A stretch of 10,269 nucleotides of DNA from NCBI GenBank assembly GCA_937863915.1, contig CALMID010000148.1, forward strand, positions 1 to 10,269, in the 5' to 3' direction. Source of the stretch: an uncultured Pseudomonas sp. (GTDB lineage Bacteria; Pseudomonadota; Gammaproteobacteria; Pseudomonadales; Pseudomonadaceae). The notes under the pieces are model-generated. The model was not told where the DNA came from. It ran no database searches and saw only the letters and a program-made list of their open reading frames with translations. Positions 1 through 6,968 of this stretch are shown in pieces. Each line of letters starts with the position of its first letter. The first letter of the stretch is position 1. Both the position numbers and the translations under genes were made by a program.

Positions 1-1325
1 TGCTGCAGGACCACCGCCACGTTGTCACGGATGCCGGCCAGGCCGATCTCTTCCTGGCTCACCCCGCCAAAGCGAATGGTGCCGGCCTGGGGGGTGTAAA
101 GACCGAGCAGCAGCTGCACCAGAGTGCTCTTGCCGCCGCCCGAAGCCCCGACGATCGCCACTTTCTCGCCCGCCTCAATCCGCAGGTTGAGGCCCTCCAG
201 CACGGGTTCATCGCGATAGGCGAAGCGCAGACCCTCGATCTCGATACCCAGTGTCTCCACGCCGGCAAAGGGATCGCAACGCGCCGGGTATTGCGGCTCA
301 TCGGCGCGCGCCAGCAGCTCGTTGAGCCGTTGCAGCGCGGCGCCGGCGGCATAGTAGGCATACTGCAGGCCGAGCAGTTGCTCGACCGGGCCGATCATGA
401 ACCAGAGGTAGCTGAACACCGCGAGCATCTGGCCGATCGACAGGTCGGAAAACAGCACGGTGAGCATCGCCGCAGCGCGGAAAACGTCGATACCGAACTG
501 AAACAGCAGACCGCTGGCGCGACCGGCCGCATCGCTCTTCCATAACGAGGCCACGGCAAAGTCGCGCACCTCCTCGGCTCGCTGGCCGAGTCGACCGAGG
601 AAGAAACCCTGGCGATTGCTGGCACGCACCTCGCCAATGGCCTCCAGGGTTTCGCTCAGCGCCTGGGTAAAGCGCGCGGTACTGTCGTTTTCCAGCTTCT
701 TCAGGTGTTTGACCCGCTTGCCCAGCTGCACCGTGGCGTAGATCACCAGCGGGTTGAACAGCAGGATCAGCAGCGCCAGCTGCCAGTGCATCCACAGCAG
801 AATCGCCGCGGTGCCCGTGAGGGTGAGCACGGCCACCAGAAACTTGCTCAGGGTCTCGCCGACGAACTTGTCCAGGGTATCCAGGTCGGTCACCAGATGA
901 GCCGTCACCGTGCCGCTGCCCAGGCTTTCATACTCGCCCAGAGAAATGCGCTTGAGCCGCTCGATCAGACGCAGGCGCAGGCGGTAGACGATGTCCTTGG
1001 AAAGGCGGGCAAACAGGCGCGCCTGCAGCACGTTGAACAGCAAAGCACTGCAGCGCAGCAGCAAGGTACTGGCGAGAATCAGGCCGATATAGCCGGTGGC
1101 CTGCTGCCAGGCAGAAGGCAACAGCCGGTCCATCACCCGCAGGGCGGCATCGCCCTGATGGAGCAGAACCTCGTCGACCAGCAGGGGCAGCAGCAGCGGG
1201 ATCGGCACGCTGGCCAGCACGCCCAGTACCGCCAGCAGGTTGGCCAGCAATAGCGCCTTGCGGTGACGCAAAGCGAGCTGGCGGATCTCCGCCCAGCTCA
1301 GCCGGTCAGGAACGGCTTCAGGCAT
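1..1325 (-). CDS. ABC transporter, fused permease/ATPase (partial, C-terminus outside window)
   Basis: Half-transporter of the exporter type: an N-terminal membrane domain followed by an ATP-binding domain, probably working as a homodimer in the inner membrane. The 441 codons present include hydrophobic segments at about residues 24-50, 78-98, 161-198 and 275-318. The nucleotide-binding domain starts near residue 360, with an aromatic A-loop residue (Y370), a perfect Walker A (GASGGGKST, residues 393-401) and the Q-loop glutamine at Q441. The signature motif, Walker B and H-loop lie beyond the left edge; family members are usually near 580-600 residues. The ATG overlaps the end of the preceding DsbA-like gene by 8 bases, and a GGAG lies 10 bases upstream, so translation is probably coupled. 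The substrate cannot be read from the sequence. The family call is secure; the specific role is unknown. Confidence 0.93.
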   Translation of the reverse strand, partial: MPEAVPDRLSWAEIRQLALRHRKALLLANLLAVLGVLASVPIPLLLPLLVDEVLLHQGDAALRVMDRLLPSAWQQATGYIGLILASTLLLRCSALLFNVLQARLFARLSKDIVYRLRLRLIERLKRISLGEYESLGSGTVTAHLVTDLDTLDKFVGETLSKFLVAVLTLTGTAAILLWMHWQLALLILLFNPLVIYATVQLGKRVKHLKKLENDSTARFTQALSETLEAIGEVRASNRQGFFLGRLGQRAEEVRDFAVASLWKSDAAGRASGLLFQFGIDVFRAAAMLTVLFSDLSIGQMLAVFSYLWFMIGPVEQLLGLQYAYYAAGAALQRLNELLARADEPQYPARCDPFAGVETLGIEIEGLRFAYRDEPVLEGLNLRIEAGEKVAIVGASGGGKSTLVQLLLGLYTPQAGTIRFGGVSQEEIGLAGIRDNVAVVLQ

Positions 1326-1950
1326 GCGCTACGCGCTCCAGCCAGCGGCCGAGCAGTGGCTGCAATTGCGCCAGCGGCTGGTAGCCATTGGTCAGCAGGG
1401 CAAACTGGCCCTTGTGCTCGGCCAGCAGCGTGGGGAAACCGCTGATACCCAGGCCATCGACCCAGGCGAAATCCGCTGCCGTGGCCGCGTGTGCGGCATC
1501 GAAGGCTTCGGCAAAAGCCTGGCGCGGCAAACCCGCCGCCTCGGCCAGTGCCAGCAGCTCGGCGCTGCGGGTCACATCCCGGCCCTCGGCATAGAAGGCC
1601 TGCTGGATGCCCTTGAGCAGCGCCGGCAGCGCCGCCGCATCCAGACCACGTGCGGCGACCAGCGCACGACAGGCCGGCTCGGTGTCATAGACGAATCCGG
1701 ACGGCATGGCGCCGTCGAAGCGGAAGACCTGCCCGGTGGTTTCAGCCACCGCTTGCCAGTGCTCGAGGATGGTCTGGCGCAACTGGCTGTCCAGCGCCAG
1801 GCCGGTGGCACGGCGCAAGCCGCCGAGTCGCAGCTCCAGCGCCACGCCGACCCGCGCTGCCTGTTCGGCCAGGGCCTCGACCACCGGGGCAAAGCCCCAG
1901 CACCAGGAGCACATCGGGTCCATCACATAGAGCAGGCGGGTGGCAGCCAT
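1318..1950 (-). CDS. DsbA-family thioredoxin-fold protein, cytoplasmic (COG3531-like)
   Basis: A 210-residue protein with a thioredoxin-like redox motif near the N-terminus: C14-S-W-C17, within DPMCSWCWGF. This is typical of the COG3531 predicted disulfide isomerases and the DsbA/FrnE/HCCA-isomerase superfamily. The GFP triplet near residues 171-173 supplies the cis-proline (P173) that faces the CxxC in this fold. There is no signal peptide or membrane segment, so it should act in the cytoplasm as a dithiol oxidoreductase or thiol-dependent enzyme; the substrate is unknown. The frame stays open far upstream, but the ATG at 1950 is preferred because GAGGA sits 8 bases before it and the frame upstream overlaps trhO. 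It starts 1 base after the trhO stop and ends inside the ABC transporter gene start, so it is the middle gene of a coupled three-gene unit. Confidence 0.88.
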   Translation of the reverse strand: MAATRLLYVMDPMCSWCWGFAPVVEALAEQAARVGVALELRLGGLRRATGLALDSQLRQTILEHWQAVAETTGQVFRFDGAMPSGFVYDTEPACRALVAARGLDAAALPALLKGIQQAFYAEGRDVTRSAELLALAEAAGLPRQAFAEAFDAAHAATAADFAWVDGLGISGFPTLLAEHKGQFALLTNGYQPLAQLQPLLGRWLERVAHA

Positions 1951-1951
1951 T

Positions 1952-2887
1952 TCAGTGTTCCTCGGCCTTGTAGTTGAAGCCGATCGGGTGTGGCAGGTTG
2001 CGCGCCGCCGCCAGTTCGATCTGCAGGTGGCGGGCACGGGCCGAGGCGCGGGTCTTCTCCGGCAGGTTGTCCCAGCAGTGCGGGCAACTGATGCCCGCCT
2101 GGTAATGCTCGGACTGGCGCTCTTCGGCCGACACCGGCTGGCGGCAGGCATGGCAATGCTCATAATCGCCACGGGACAGGTCGTGACGCACAGTGACCCG
2201 GTTGTCGAACACATAGCAGTCGCCACGCCACTTCGACTCGGCCTCAGGCACCTCTTCGAGGTATTTGAGGATGCCACCCTTGAGGTGATAGACCTCGGCA
2301 AAGCCCTCGCCCAGCATGTAGCTGGAAGCCTTTTCGCAGCGGATGCCGCCGGTGCAGAACATCGCCACCTTCTTGTGCCGGCTGGGATCGAAGTGCGTCT
2401 TGATGTACTCGGGAAACTCGCGGAACGACGCCGTCTTGGGATCGATGGCGCCCTCGAAGGTGCCGATGGCCACTTCGTAGTCGTTGCGGGTGTCGATCAG
2501 CAGCACCTCAGGGTCGCTGATCAGGGCATTCCAGTCGGCGGGCTCGACATAGGTGCCGACCGCCGCATTGGGGTCCACACCGGGCACGCCGAGGGTGACG
2601 ATTTCCTTCTTCAGCTTGACCTTGGTGCGGTAGAACGGCTGCTGCTCGCAGTAGGACTCCTTGTGGTCGACATCGGCCAGGCGCGGGTCCTGCCGGAGCC
2701 AGACGAGCAAGGCATCGATGGCCGCGCGGCTGCCGGAGACAGTGCCATTGATGCCCTCCTCGGCCAGCAGCAGGGTGCCCTTGATTTCATGCTGCAGGAG
2801 GGTTTGCAGCAGCGGCTCGCGCAGGGTCTGGTAATCCGGCAGGGAGACGAACTTGTACAGCGCCGCGACGACGATGGGGGCGGTCAT
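1952..2887 (-). CDS. trhO: tRNA uridine(34) hydroxylase TrhO (YceA, rhodanese-domain)
   Basis: 311 residues, close to full family length. TrhO performs oxygen-dependent hydroxylation of U34 in the tRNA anticodon to ho5U, the first step toward cmo5U/mcmo5U, in the cytoplasm. The order is an N-terminal acylphosphatase-like domain (about 1-95), a rhodanese domain (about 115-215) with the catalytic-loop motif CTGGIRCEK and C178 as the active cysteine, then a C-terminal region with two CxxC pairs (C245/C248 and C268/C271) that look like a zinc-binding knuckle. The start at 2887 has GAGGT about 8 bases upstream and gives the conserved N-terminus. It is separated from BolA by a terminator, so it probably has its own promoter, and it leads the trhO-dsbA-like-ABC unit. 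Confidence 0.95.
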   Translation of the reverse strand: MTAPIVVAALYKFVSLPDYQTLREPLLQTLLQHEIKGTLLLAEEGINGTVSGSRAAIDALLVWLRQDPRLADVDHKESYCEQQPFYRTKVKLKKEIVTLGVPGVDPNAAVGTYVEPADWNALISDPEVLLIDTRNDYEVAIGTFEGAIDPKTASFREFPEYIKTHFDPSRHKKVAMFCTGGIRCEKASSYMLGEGFAEVYHLKGGILKYLEEVPEAESKWRGDCYVFDNRVTVRHDLSRGDYEHCHACRQPVSAEERQSEHYQAGISCPHCWDNLPEKTRASARARHLQIELAAARNLPHPIGFNYKAEEH

Positions 2888-2928
2888 GGGAGATACCTCG
2901 GTGAGCGCCCGCGTAAAGGGCGAACCTG

Positions 2929-2957
2929 AAACAAAGGCGCCGGCTCAGGGCCGGCGC
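2929..2957 (-). terminator. Rho-independent terminator of the DUF2059-BolA unit
   Basis: A perfect 8-bp GC-only stem (GCGCCGGC at 2937-2944 and GCCGGCGC at 2950-2957) with a 5-base loop. On the minus strand it is followed by CTTTGTTT. It sits about 50 bases past the BolA stop. Structure, position and T-rich tail all fit an intrinsic terminator. It also lies only about 50 bases before the trhO start. Confidence 0.8.
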
Positions 2958-2967
2958 GGGGTGTCGC

Positions 2968-2997
2968 AGTCTAACAAAAGCCGGGGCACAGGCCCAA
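2968..2997 (-). promoter_or_regulatory. Candidate trhO promoter (extended -10)
   Basis: On the minus strand an extended -10, TGTTAGACT (hexamer TAGACT at 2973-2968), has a weak TTGGGC 18 bases upstream (2997-2992). The predicted start, near 2961, would place the BolA terminator hairpin at the beginning of the trhO leader. The match is partial, so this is tentative. Confidence 0.28.
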
Positions 2998-3008
2998 GCC
3001 AGGTCGGC

Positions 3009-3314
3009 TCAGTGGTCGTGCTTGCTGCCACCGCGACAGGTCGGCGAAGCGGGTACCACCGCCTGCGCCGCCCACTCCTCGGGGGTGAAGGTGTGCAATG
3101 CCAGAGCATGCACCTGCCCCATCAGTTCACCGAGGGTGGCATACACCCGCTGATGGCGTTTGACCGCATTCAGCCCGGCAAACTGCGCGCTGACGATCAC
3201 CGCCTTGTAATGGGTTTCCTGGCCACGGCTGTGCATGTGGCTTTCATCCAGCACATCCAGGTGCTCGGGCTGCAAAGCGGCCAGGCTGGCCAGCAGACGT
3301 TCGCGCATGGACAT
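3009..3314 (-). CDS. BolA-family protein
   Basis: A 101-residue protein of the BolA/IbaG family, small cytoplasmic proteins that pair with monothiol glutaredoxins through a shared [2Fe-2S] cluster and in some bacteria influence transcription and cell shape. Visible family features are SHMHSRGQETHYK (residues 25-37), the F-G-R-HQRVY helix region (45-58) and HALALHTFTPEEW (69-81) with the conserved histidine region. The C-terminal tail, TCRGGSKHDH, with a single cysteine (C93), looks like that of pseudomonad BolA homologues. Two in-frame ATGs occur (3314 and 3308). The first is chosen because GGGAG lies about 10 bases upstream. It begins 2 bases after the DUF2059 stop, so the two genes are almost certainly co-transcribed. 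Confidence 0.9.
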   Translation of the reverse strand: MSMRERLLASLAALQPEHLDVLDESHMHSRGQETHYKAVIVSAQFAGLNAVKRHQRVYATLGELMGQVHALALHTFTPEEWAAQAVVPASPTCRGGSKHDH

Positions 3315-3316
3315 GC

Positions 3317-3811
3317 TTATTTGACTCCCAGTTCCTTGTTCATATCGGCCACCAGCTTGTTCACTTGCGGCACGGCATTCTGCAGTTTCGCCTGAGTCAG
3401 ACGGGCCGACTCGGCCGTCAGCATCGGCATATTCTCCAGCACCTTCTTGCCCAGTGGCGACTGGTAGAAGGCCAGCAGATCCTTGAGTTCCTGCTCGGTG
3501 AAGGCATTGGTGTACAGCTTGACCAGCTCGGGCTTAAGCACCGGCCAACCAACCGCCTTGTCCAGCTCGGCATTGGCTTTGGCCTGGTAGCGTTCCAGCA
3601 CGGCCTTCTTGGCCTCCGGCGCCTTGGCCTGGGCAAAGCCCTGGGCGAACATCTGCTGTACCTGGGCATACACCGGCACGGTCAGCTTGTCGGCACGGGC
3701 CAGCTTGAGGAACTGCTCGGCATTGGCAGCATGGCTGGCGGCATCGGCCAGAGCCTGGCCACTGAGGGCGGCCAGCAACAGGGCGGAACTGAGAAGACGC
3801 AGCGCTTTCAT
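3317..3811 (-). CDS. Exported DUF2059 protein
   Basis: A 164-residue protein with a clear Sec signal peptide: positive start (MKALR), hydrophobic core at residues 6-16, and likely cleavage after A-L-A at residue 22. The mature part is lysine- and alanine-rich and helical. Residues 99-131 carry the DUF2059 signature (FTEQELKDLLAFY then SPLGKK). It should be periplasmic, and its biochemical function is not known. The ATG at 3811 is chosen over the longer open frame because it has AGGA 7 bases upstream and begins the signal peptide directly. It is the first gene of a pair with the BolA-family gene, with a 2-base gap. Confidence 0.9.
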   Translation of the reverse strand: MKALRLLSSALLLAALSGQALADAASHAANAEQFLKLARADKLTVPVYAQVQQMFAQGFAQAKAPEAKKAVLERYQAKANAELDKAVGWPVLKPELVKLYTNAFTEQELKDLLAFYQSPLGKKVLENMPMLTAESARLTQAKLQNAVPQVNKLVADMNKELGVK

Positions 3812-3843
3812 CGAAAATCCTGTTCGAGGGTGGAAAGTCCGGC

Positions 3844-3872
3844 ATTCTGCGCCCAAGCGGTGAGCGGCTCAA
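3844..3872 (-). promoter_or_regulatory. Candidate sigma-70 promoter of the DUF2059-BolA unit
   Basis: On the minus strand, TTGAGC (3872-3867) and CAGAAT (3849-3844) are separated by exactly 17 bases. Each matches 4 of 6 consensus positions. The predicted start lies about 25 bases before the DUF2059 ATG, which leaves room for its ribosome binding site. Confidence 0.4.
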
Positions 3873-3947
3873 GCAACCAAAGGTGTGGACTGGCGCACGG
3901 GATAAAGCGGCAGCAGCACACCGCTCATCCGATGGACAAAATGCCAG

Positions 3948-3968
3948 CACTTGTCAGTGTTCTAGAAT
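3948..3968 (+). promoter_or_regulatory. Candidate -10 and nested palindromes upstream of the DUF2804 gene
   Basis: Within the 222-base divergent gap (3812-4033) two adjacent palindromes occur: CACT-N4-AGTG (3948-3959) and TTCTAGAA (3960-3967). The second overlaps TAGAAT (3963-3968), a 5-of-6 match to the -10 consensus. No convincing -35 lies 16-18 bases upstream, so a promoter here would need an activator or another feature. Nothing else recognisable was found in this gap. Confidence 0.3.
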
Positions 3969-4033
3969 GACGGCACGCTCCCTGCCCACTCACTTTTTCG
4001 TACGATCACGACTTTGCACACAAGGATGTGTTC

Positions 4034-5050
4034 ATGAACAGTCTGGTTTCACCGCTGCCGGCCAGCACCGCCGTGCCGCTCTGCCTGAGCGACGGCCGGC
4101 TGAATCCCGAGGCCGTCGGCTGGTCCGCGCGGCCGCAACTGGACTGCCATATCCCCGGGCATTTCGGCCGGCGCAAGCGCTGGAACCACTGGTGCATTAC
4201 CACGCCGAACTGGATGCTCGCCATCACCCTGGCCGACCTCGACCTGATGGGGTTCGCTGCGGCCTACTTCCTCGACCTGCACTCCGGCAAGAGTGTCGCC
4301 TTTACCCGTCGCAGCCCGCTGGCAAGTGGCTGCGAACTGGCAGATACCCCTCAGGCCAGCCAGGCCTTCGAGCATCCGCAGCTGCACATACGGGTCGACG
4401 AACAGGCCGGACGCACGCGTCTTAGCGTCAACGCACCGGATATCGGCGGGCAAGCCTTGCAAGTCGAACTGGATATCCAGCGCCCCGCCCACCTGGAATC
4501 GATGAATCTGGTGGTGCCTTTCGCCAAGGGCGGCTTCCATGCCAGCTGCCGCCAGCTCGGCCTGCCGGTTACCGGCAGCATCAAGCTGGGCACCTACCTC
4601 TACCAGTGCATTCCCGGGCGCAGCTTTGCCGCCCTGGATTTCGGTCGCGGCCTGTGGCCGCACAACAGCGACTGGTCGCGCGTGGCTTTTGCCGCGCCCG
4701 GTGGCATCGCTGGCAACTTCGGCACTGGCTGGACCGACGGCAGCGGCCTGACCGACAACGCCCTGTGGTTTGGCGGCAAGCTGGCCAAACTGGACAGCCA
4801 GGTCAGCTTTAGCCCCAACAACAGCAGCGACCCCCTCAGTCCCTGGTCTATCCGTAGTGAATGTGGCCGGGTCGATCTGATCTTCAGCCCTCGCCAGCTG
4901 CATCGCACCTGCCCACAATTGGGTCCGCTGTACCACGACAACCGCCAGTGGTTCGGCGAGTTCAGCGGTGTGCTGCTGGCCGAGGACAGCGACAAGGTGC
5001 CCGTGCACAGCGCCTTGGGCTGGATCGGCCTGAACCAAGCACGCTGGTAG
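4034..5050 (+). CDS. DUF2804 family protein
   Basis: A 338-residue protein of the DUF2804 family, whose function is not established. Recognisable blocks are GHFGRRKRWNHW (42-53), DFGRGLWPHNSDW (202-214) and the glycine-rich GNFGTGWTDGSGLTDN (227-242), rich in conserved aromatic and glycine residues as in other beta-rich members. There is no signal peptide and no clear membrane helix, so a cytoplasmic or peripheral location is likely. The ATG at 4034 is preferred over the in-frame GTG at 4028 because AAGGA (4022-4026) is 7 bases from the ATG and only 1 base from the GTG. It stands alone on the plus strand with its own upstream region, divergent from the DUF2059 gene. Confidence 0.85.
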   Translation: MNSLVSPLPASTAVPLCLSDGRLNPEAVGWSARPQLDCHIPGHFGRRKRWNHWCITTPNWMLAITLADLDLMGFAAAYFLDLHSGKSVAFTRRSPLASGCELADTPQASQAFEHPQLHIRVDEQAGRTRLSVNAPDIGGQALQVELDIQRPAHLESMNLVVPFAKGGFHASCRQLGLPVTGSIKLGTYLYQCIPGRSFAALDFGRGLWPHNSDWSRVAFAAPGGIAGNFGTGWTDGSGLTDNALWFGGKLAKLDSQVSFSPNNSSDPLSPWSIRSECGRVDLIFSPRQLHRTCPQLGPLYHDNRQWFGEFSGVLLAEDSDKVPVHSALGWIGLNQARW

Positions 5051-5064
5051 CGCCACTGCCTAAA

Positions 5065-5083
5065 AAACAACCACTGGTCGTTT
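5065..5083. terminator. Possible weak bidirectional terminator after the DUF2804 gene
   Basis: Imperfect inverted repeat: AAAC and ACC on the left pair with GGT and GTTT on the right around a 3-base loop, with one mismatch on the plus strand that becomes a G-U pair on the minus strand. The plus strand continues with a CTTTC run and the minus strand with six T. It is low in GC, so termination would be weak. It sits 15 bases after the DUF2804 stop. Confidence 0.35.
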
Positions 5084-5091
5084 CTTTCAAC

Positions 5092-5123
5092 ATCAGGCCG
5101 TCCCCTGATTAGACTGGATCAGG
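5092..5123 (+). promoter_or_regulatory. Hexamer repeats and candidate -10 in the DUF6316 leader
   Basis: ATCAGG (5092-5097), its inverse CCTGAT (5104-5109) and ATCAGG again (5118-5123) alternate with 6- and 8-base spacers. The second spacer begins with TAGACT (5110-5115), which has the same sequence as the candidate trhO -10 and could serve as a -10 here. No good -35 is visible. The arrangement would suit an operator or two mutually exclusive short hairpins. Confidence 0.35.
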
Positions 5124-5151
5124 TGCCCCTTGCTAAGCAGGAGACGTTGCT

Positions 5152-5364
5152 ATGTTCGGTAAACGCAATATCGATCCCGCGCCCCGCAGCCACTATCGCA
5201 GCGAACGGGTCAGCGCCATCAACGGTCAGTATTTCTTCTCCACCCGCGAAGGGACGCTGGAAGGCCCCTACTTCACCCGCGTGGATGCTGAGCGCAGCAT
5301 TGCTCTGTATATCCGCCGCATGCAGCAGTCGAACGACATCTACGCCCGCTCAAACTTTCAATAA
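5152..5364 (+). CDS. Small DUF6316 family protein
   Basis: A 70-residue soluble protein of unknown function, resembling small pseudomonad proteins classed as DUF6316. Its centre reads QYFFSTREGTLEGPYFTR (residues 26-43), followed by an amphipathic helix ending in ALYIRRMQ (51-58). There is no signal peptide, membrane segment or cysteine. AGGAG lies about 9 bases before the ATG, a strong ribosome binding site, which together with the recognisable protein supports a real gene despite its size. It converges on pap with only 18 bases between the two stops and no room for a strong terminator. Confidence 0.8.
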   Translation: MFGKRNIDPAPRSHYRSERVSAINGQYFFSTREGTLEGPYFTRVDAERSIALYIRRMQQSNDIYARSNFQ

Positions 5365-5382
5365 AACATGGCTGCAGGCTGT

Positions 5383-6873
5383 TCAAAGATCCTGGGCGAA
5401 GGCCGCCTCCAGCGCTTCATTGACGGTGCGTAGCACCTTGACCCGGGCAAAGCGCTTGTCATTGGCCTCGACCAGCGTCCACGGGGCTCGTGAGTTGCTG
5501 GTGCGATCAACCATGTCGCAGACCGCATCGACGTACTGATCCCACTTATCACGGTTTCGCCAGTCATCCTCGGTGATCTTGAAGCGCTTGAAGCCGACTT
5601 CCTCGCGCTCCTTGAAGCGCGCGTACTGAGTGTCCTTGTCGATCGCCAGCCAGAACTTCACCAGCACGATGCGACCACGCGCCAGCTGATCCTCGAAATC
5701 GTTGATCTCGCCATAGGCACGCAGCCAGTCGGCCTGGGAACAGAAGCCCTCAACCCGCTCGACCAGTACCCGGCCGTACCAGGAGCGGTCGAAGATCGCC
5801 ATCTTGCCGCGCGGCGGGATATGCCGCCAGAACCGCCACAGGTAGGGCTGAGCACGCTCCTCTTCGGTCGGCGCAGCTATCGGCACCACATGGTACTGGC
5901 GCGGGTCGAGCGCTGCCGCCAGACGCCGGATCGCCCCACCCTTGCCCGCCGCGTCATTGCCCTCGAACACCACGACCAGGCCATGCTGACGCATCTGCTT
6001 GTCGCGCATCAGCCGGGCAAAGCGCGCCTGCTCGGTGGCCAGCTGGGTCTTGTAATCGTCCTTGGCCAGCGTCTGGCTCAGGTCCAGGCTATCGATCAAG
6101 TCACGGTTATCCAGGCTGGAAATCAGCGGCGCGGAGTGCGGATGACGCTGCGGTCGCTGCTGTTCCTGCAGGGCCGCCTGCAGGCCATCCAGCAGGGTGC
6201 GGGCGACGAACAGGCTGCGATAGTTCTCGTCGGCACCCGGCACCACATACCAGGGCGCATAGTCGCGACTCGTCTTGCGGATCACCCGCTCACCGTGCCG
6301 CACGAACTTGTCGTAGACCTTGGACTGCTGCCAGTCGAGCGGACTCAGGCGCCAGCTGGACAACGGGTCGCCTTCCAGTTCCTTGAGGCGACTCTTCATC
6401 TGTTTCTTGGACAGGTGAAACCAGAACTTGAAGATCAGAGCGCCTTCGTCACAGAGCATGCGTTCCAGGCGCTCGGCGGCATCGATGGCCTGGTCCAGCA
6501 CCGCATCGTTGATACGGTCATCAACACGGGCCTGGAGCATCTGGCTGTACCAGTTGCCGAAAAAAATGCCGATGCGCCCCTTGGGCGGCAGCCTGCGCCA
6601 ATAGCGCCAGGCCGGCGGGCGCGCCAGCTCCTCGTCGGTCTGCAGATCGAAGGTCTCGACGCTGATCAGGCGCGGGTCCATCCATTCGTTGAGCAGTTTG
6701 ACCGTCTCGCCCTTGCCGGCACCCTCGATGCCGTTGATCAGGATGATCACCGGAAAGCGCGCCTGCTGCTGCAGCTCGAACTGCACCTCCAGCAAGGCCT
6801 CGCGCAAGGCCGGCAACTGCTCTTTGAAAGACTCTTCGTCGATGGCGTGCTTGATTTCCGCTGATTCGAACAT
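5383..6873 (-). CDS. pap: Polyphosphate:AMP phosphotransferase (two-domain PPK2, class II)
   Basis: A 496-residue enzyme made of two PPK2 domains in tandem, the layout and length of P. aeruginosa Pap. It transfers phosphate from polyphosphate to AMP to make ADP, linking polyphosphate stores to adenylate charge in the cytoplasm. The N-terminal domain (about 1-240) has a Walker A-like NGIEGAGKGE (47-56). The C-terminal domain (about 250-496) has EGNDAAGKGG (304-313) and the FDRSWYGR motif (361-368). In the N-terminal copy the equivalent stretch reads FFGNWYS (104-110), lacking the Asp-Arg, so the C-terminal domain is probably the main catalytic one (inference). The ATG at 6873 is chosen over a TTG 27 bases upstream because AGGGAG precedes it at suitable spacing. 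It is divergent from mnmC. Confidence 0.94.
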   Translation of the reverse strand: MFESAEIKHAIDEESFKEQLPALREALLEVQFELQQQARFPVIILINGIEGAGKGETVKLLNEWMDPRLISVETFDLQTDEELARPPAWRYWRRLPPKGRIGIFFGNWYSQMLQARVDDRINDAVLDQAIDAAERLERMLCDEGALIFKFWFHLSKKQMKSRLKELEGDPLSSWRLSPLDWQQSKVYDKFVRHGERVIRKTSRDYAPWYVVPGADENYRSLFVARTLLDGLQAALQEQQRPQRHPHSAPLISSLDNRDLIDSLDLSQTLAKDDYKTQLATEQARFARLMRDKQMRQHGLVVVFEGNDAAGKGGAIRRLAAALDPRQYHVVPIAAPTEEERAQPYLWRFWRHIPPRGKMAIFDRSWYGRVLVERVEGFCSQADWLRAYGEINDFEDQLARGRIVLVKFWLAIDKDTQYARFKEREEVGFKRFKITEDDWRNRDKWDQYVDAVCDMVDRTSNSRAPWTLVEANDKRFARVKVLRTVNEALEAAFAQDL

Positions 6874-6968
6874 CCCGATCTCCCTGTGCAATGTTTCCAA
6901 CCCTAGCCGATCAGCGCAGGCTTGTCTGTGCGATAAACTAGCGCATTTGCCGGCCGCAGAGCTTCTCC
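6874..6968. promoter_or_regulatory. Divergent pap/mnmC promoter region
   Basis: This 95-base gap must hold the pap start signals and probably those of mnmC. For mnmC an extended -10-like TGCGATAAA (6929-6937) lies about 30 bases before the ATG, without a good -35. For pap, CAGACA and TAGGGT spaced 17 bases apart on the minus strand are weak candidates. No clear operator palindrome was seen. Confidence 0.35.

Noticed and set aside
705..1253. Plus-strand Gln/His-rich open frame opposite the ABC transporter
   Set aside because: Composition reflects antisense of Leu-rich membrane codons (CTG read as CAG); no start signal or family match.
1951..2301. N-terminal extension of the DsbA-like gene up to 2301
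   Set aside because: It would overlap trhO in another frame and place the CxxC motif deep in the protein; the ATG at 1950 has a good ribosome binding site.
1940..2929. Plus-strand open frame opposite trhO
   Set aside because: A shadow of the trhO codon pattern; the sense protein is conserved with catalytic residues.
4049..5056. Long minus-strand open frame opposite the DUF2804 gene
   Set aside because: Low-complexity Ala/Gly/Val-rich translation, no family resemblance, and the sense frame carries conserved DUF2804 blocks.
5365..5382. A terminator between the convergent DUF6316 gene and pap
   Set aside because: Only 18 bases, no stable stem with a T-run on either strand.
5821..6864. Long open frame on the plus strand opposite pap (347 codons)
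   Set aside because: It lies wholly antisense to a well-conserved enzyme and has no recognisable domain; long antisense frames are expected in GC-rich coding DNA.
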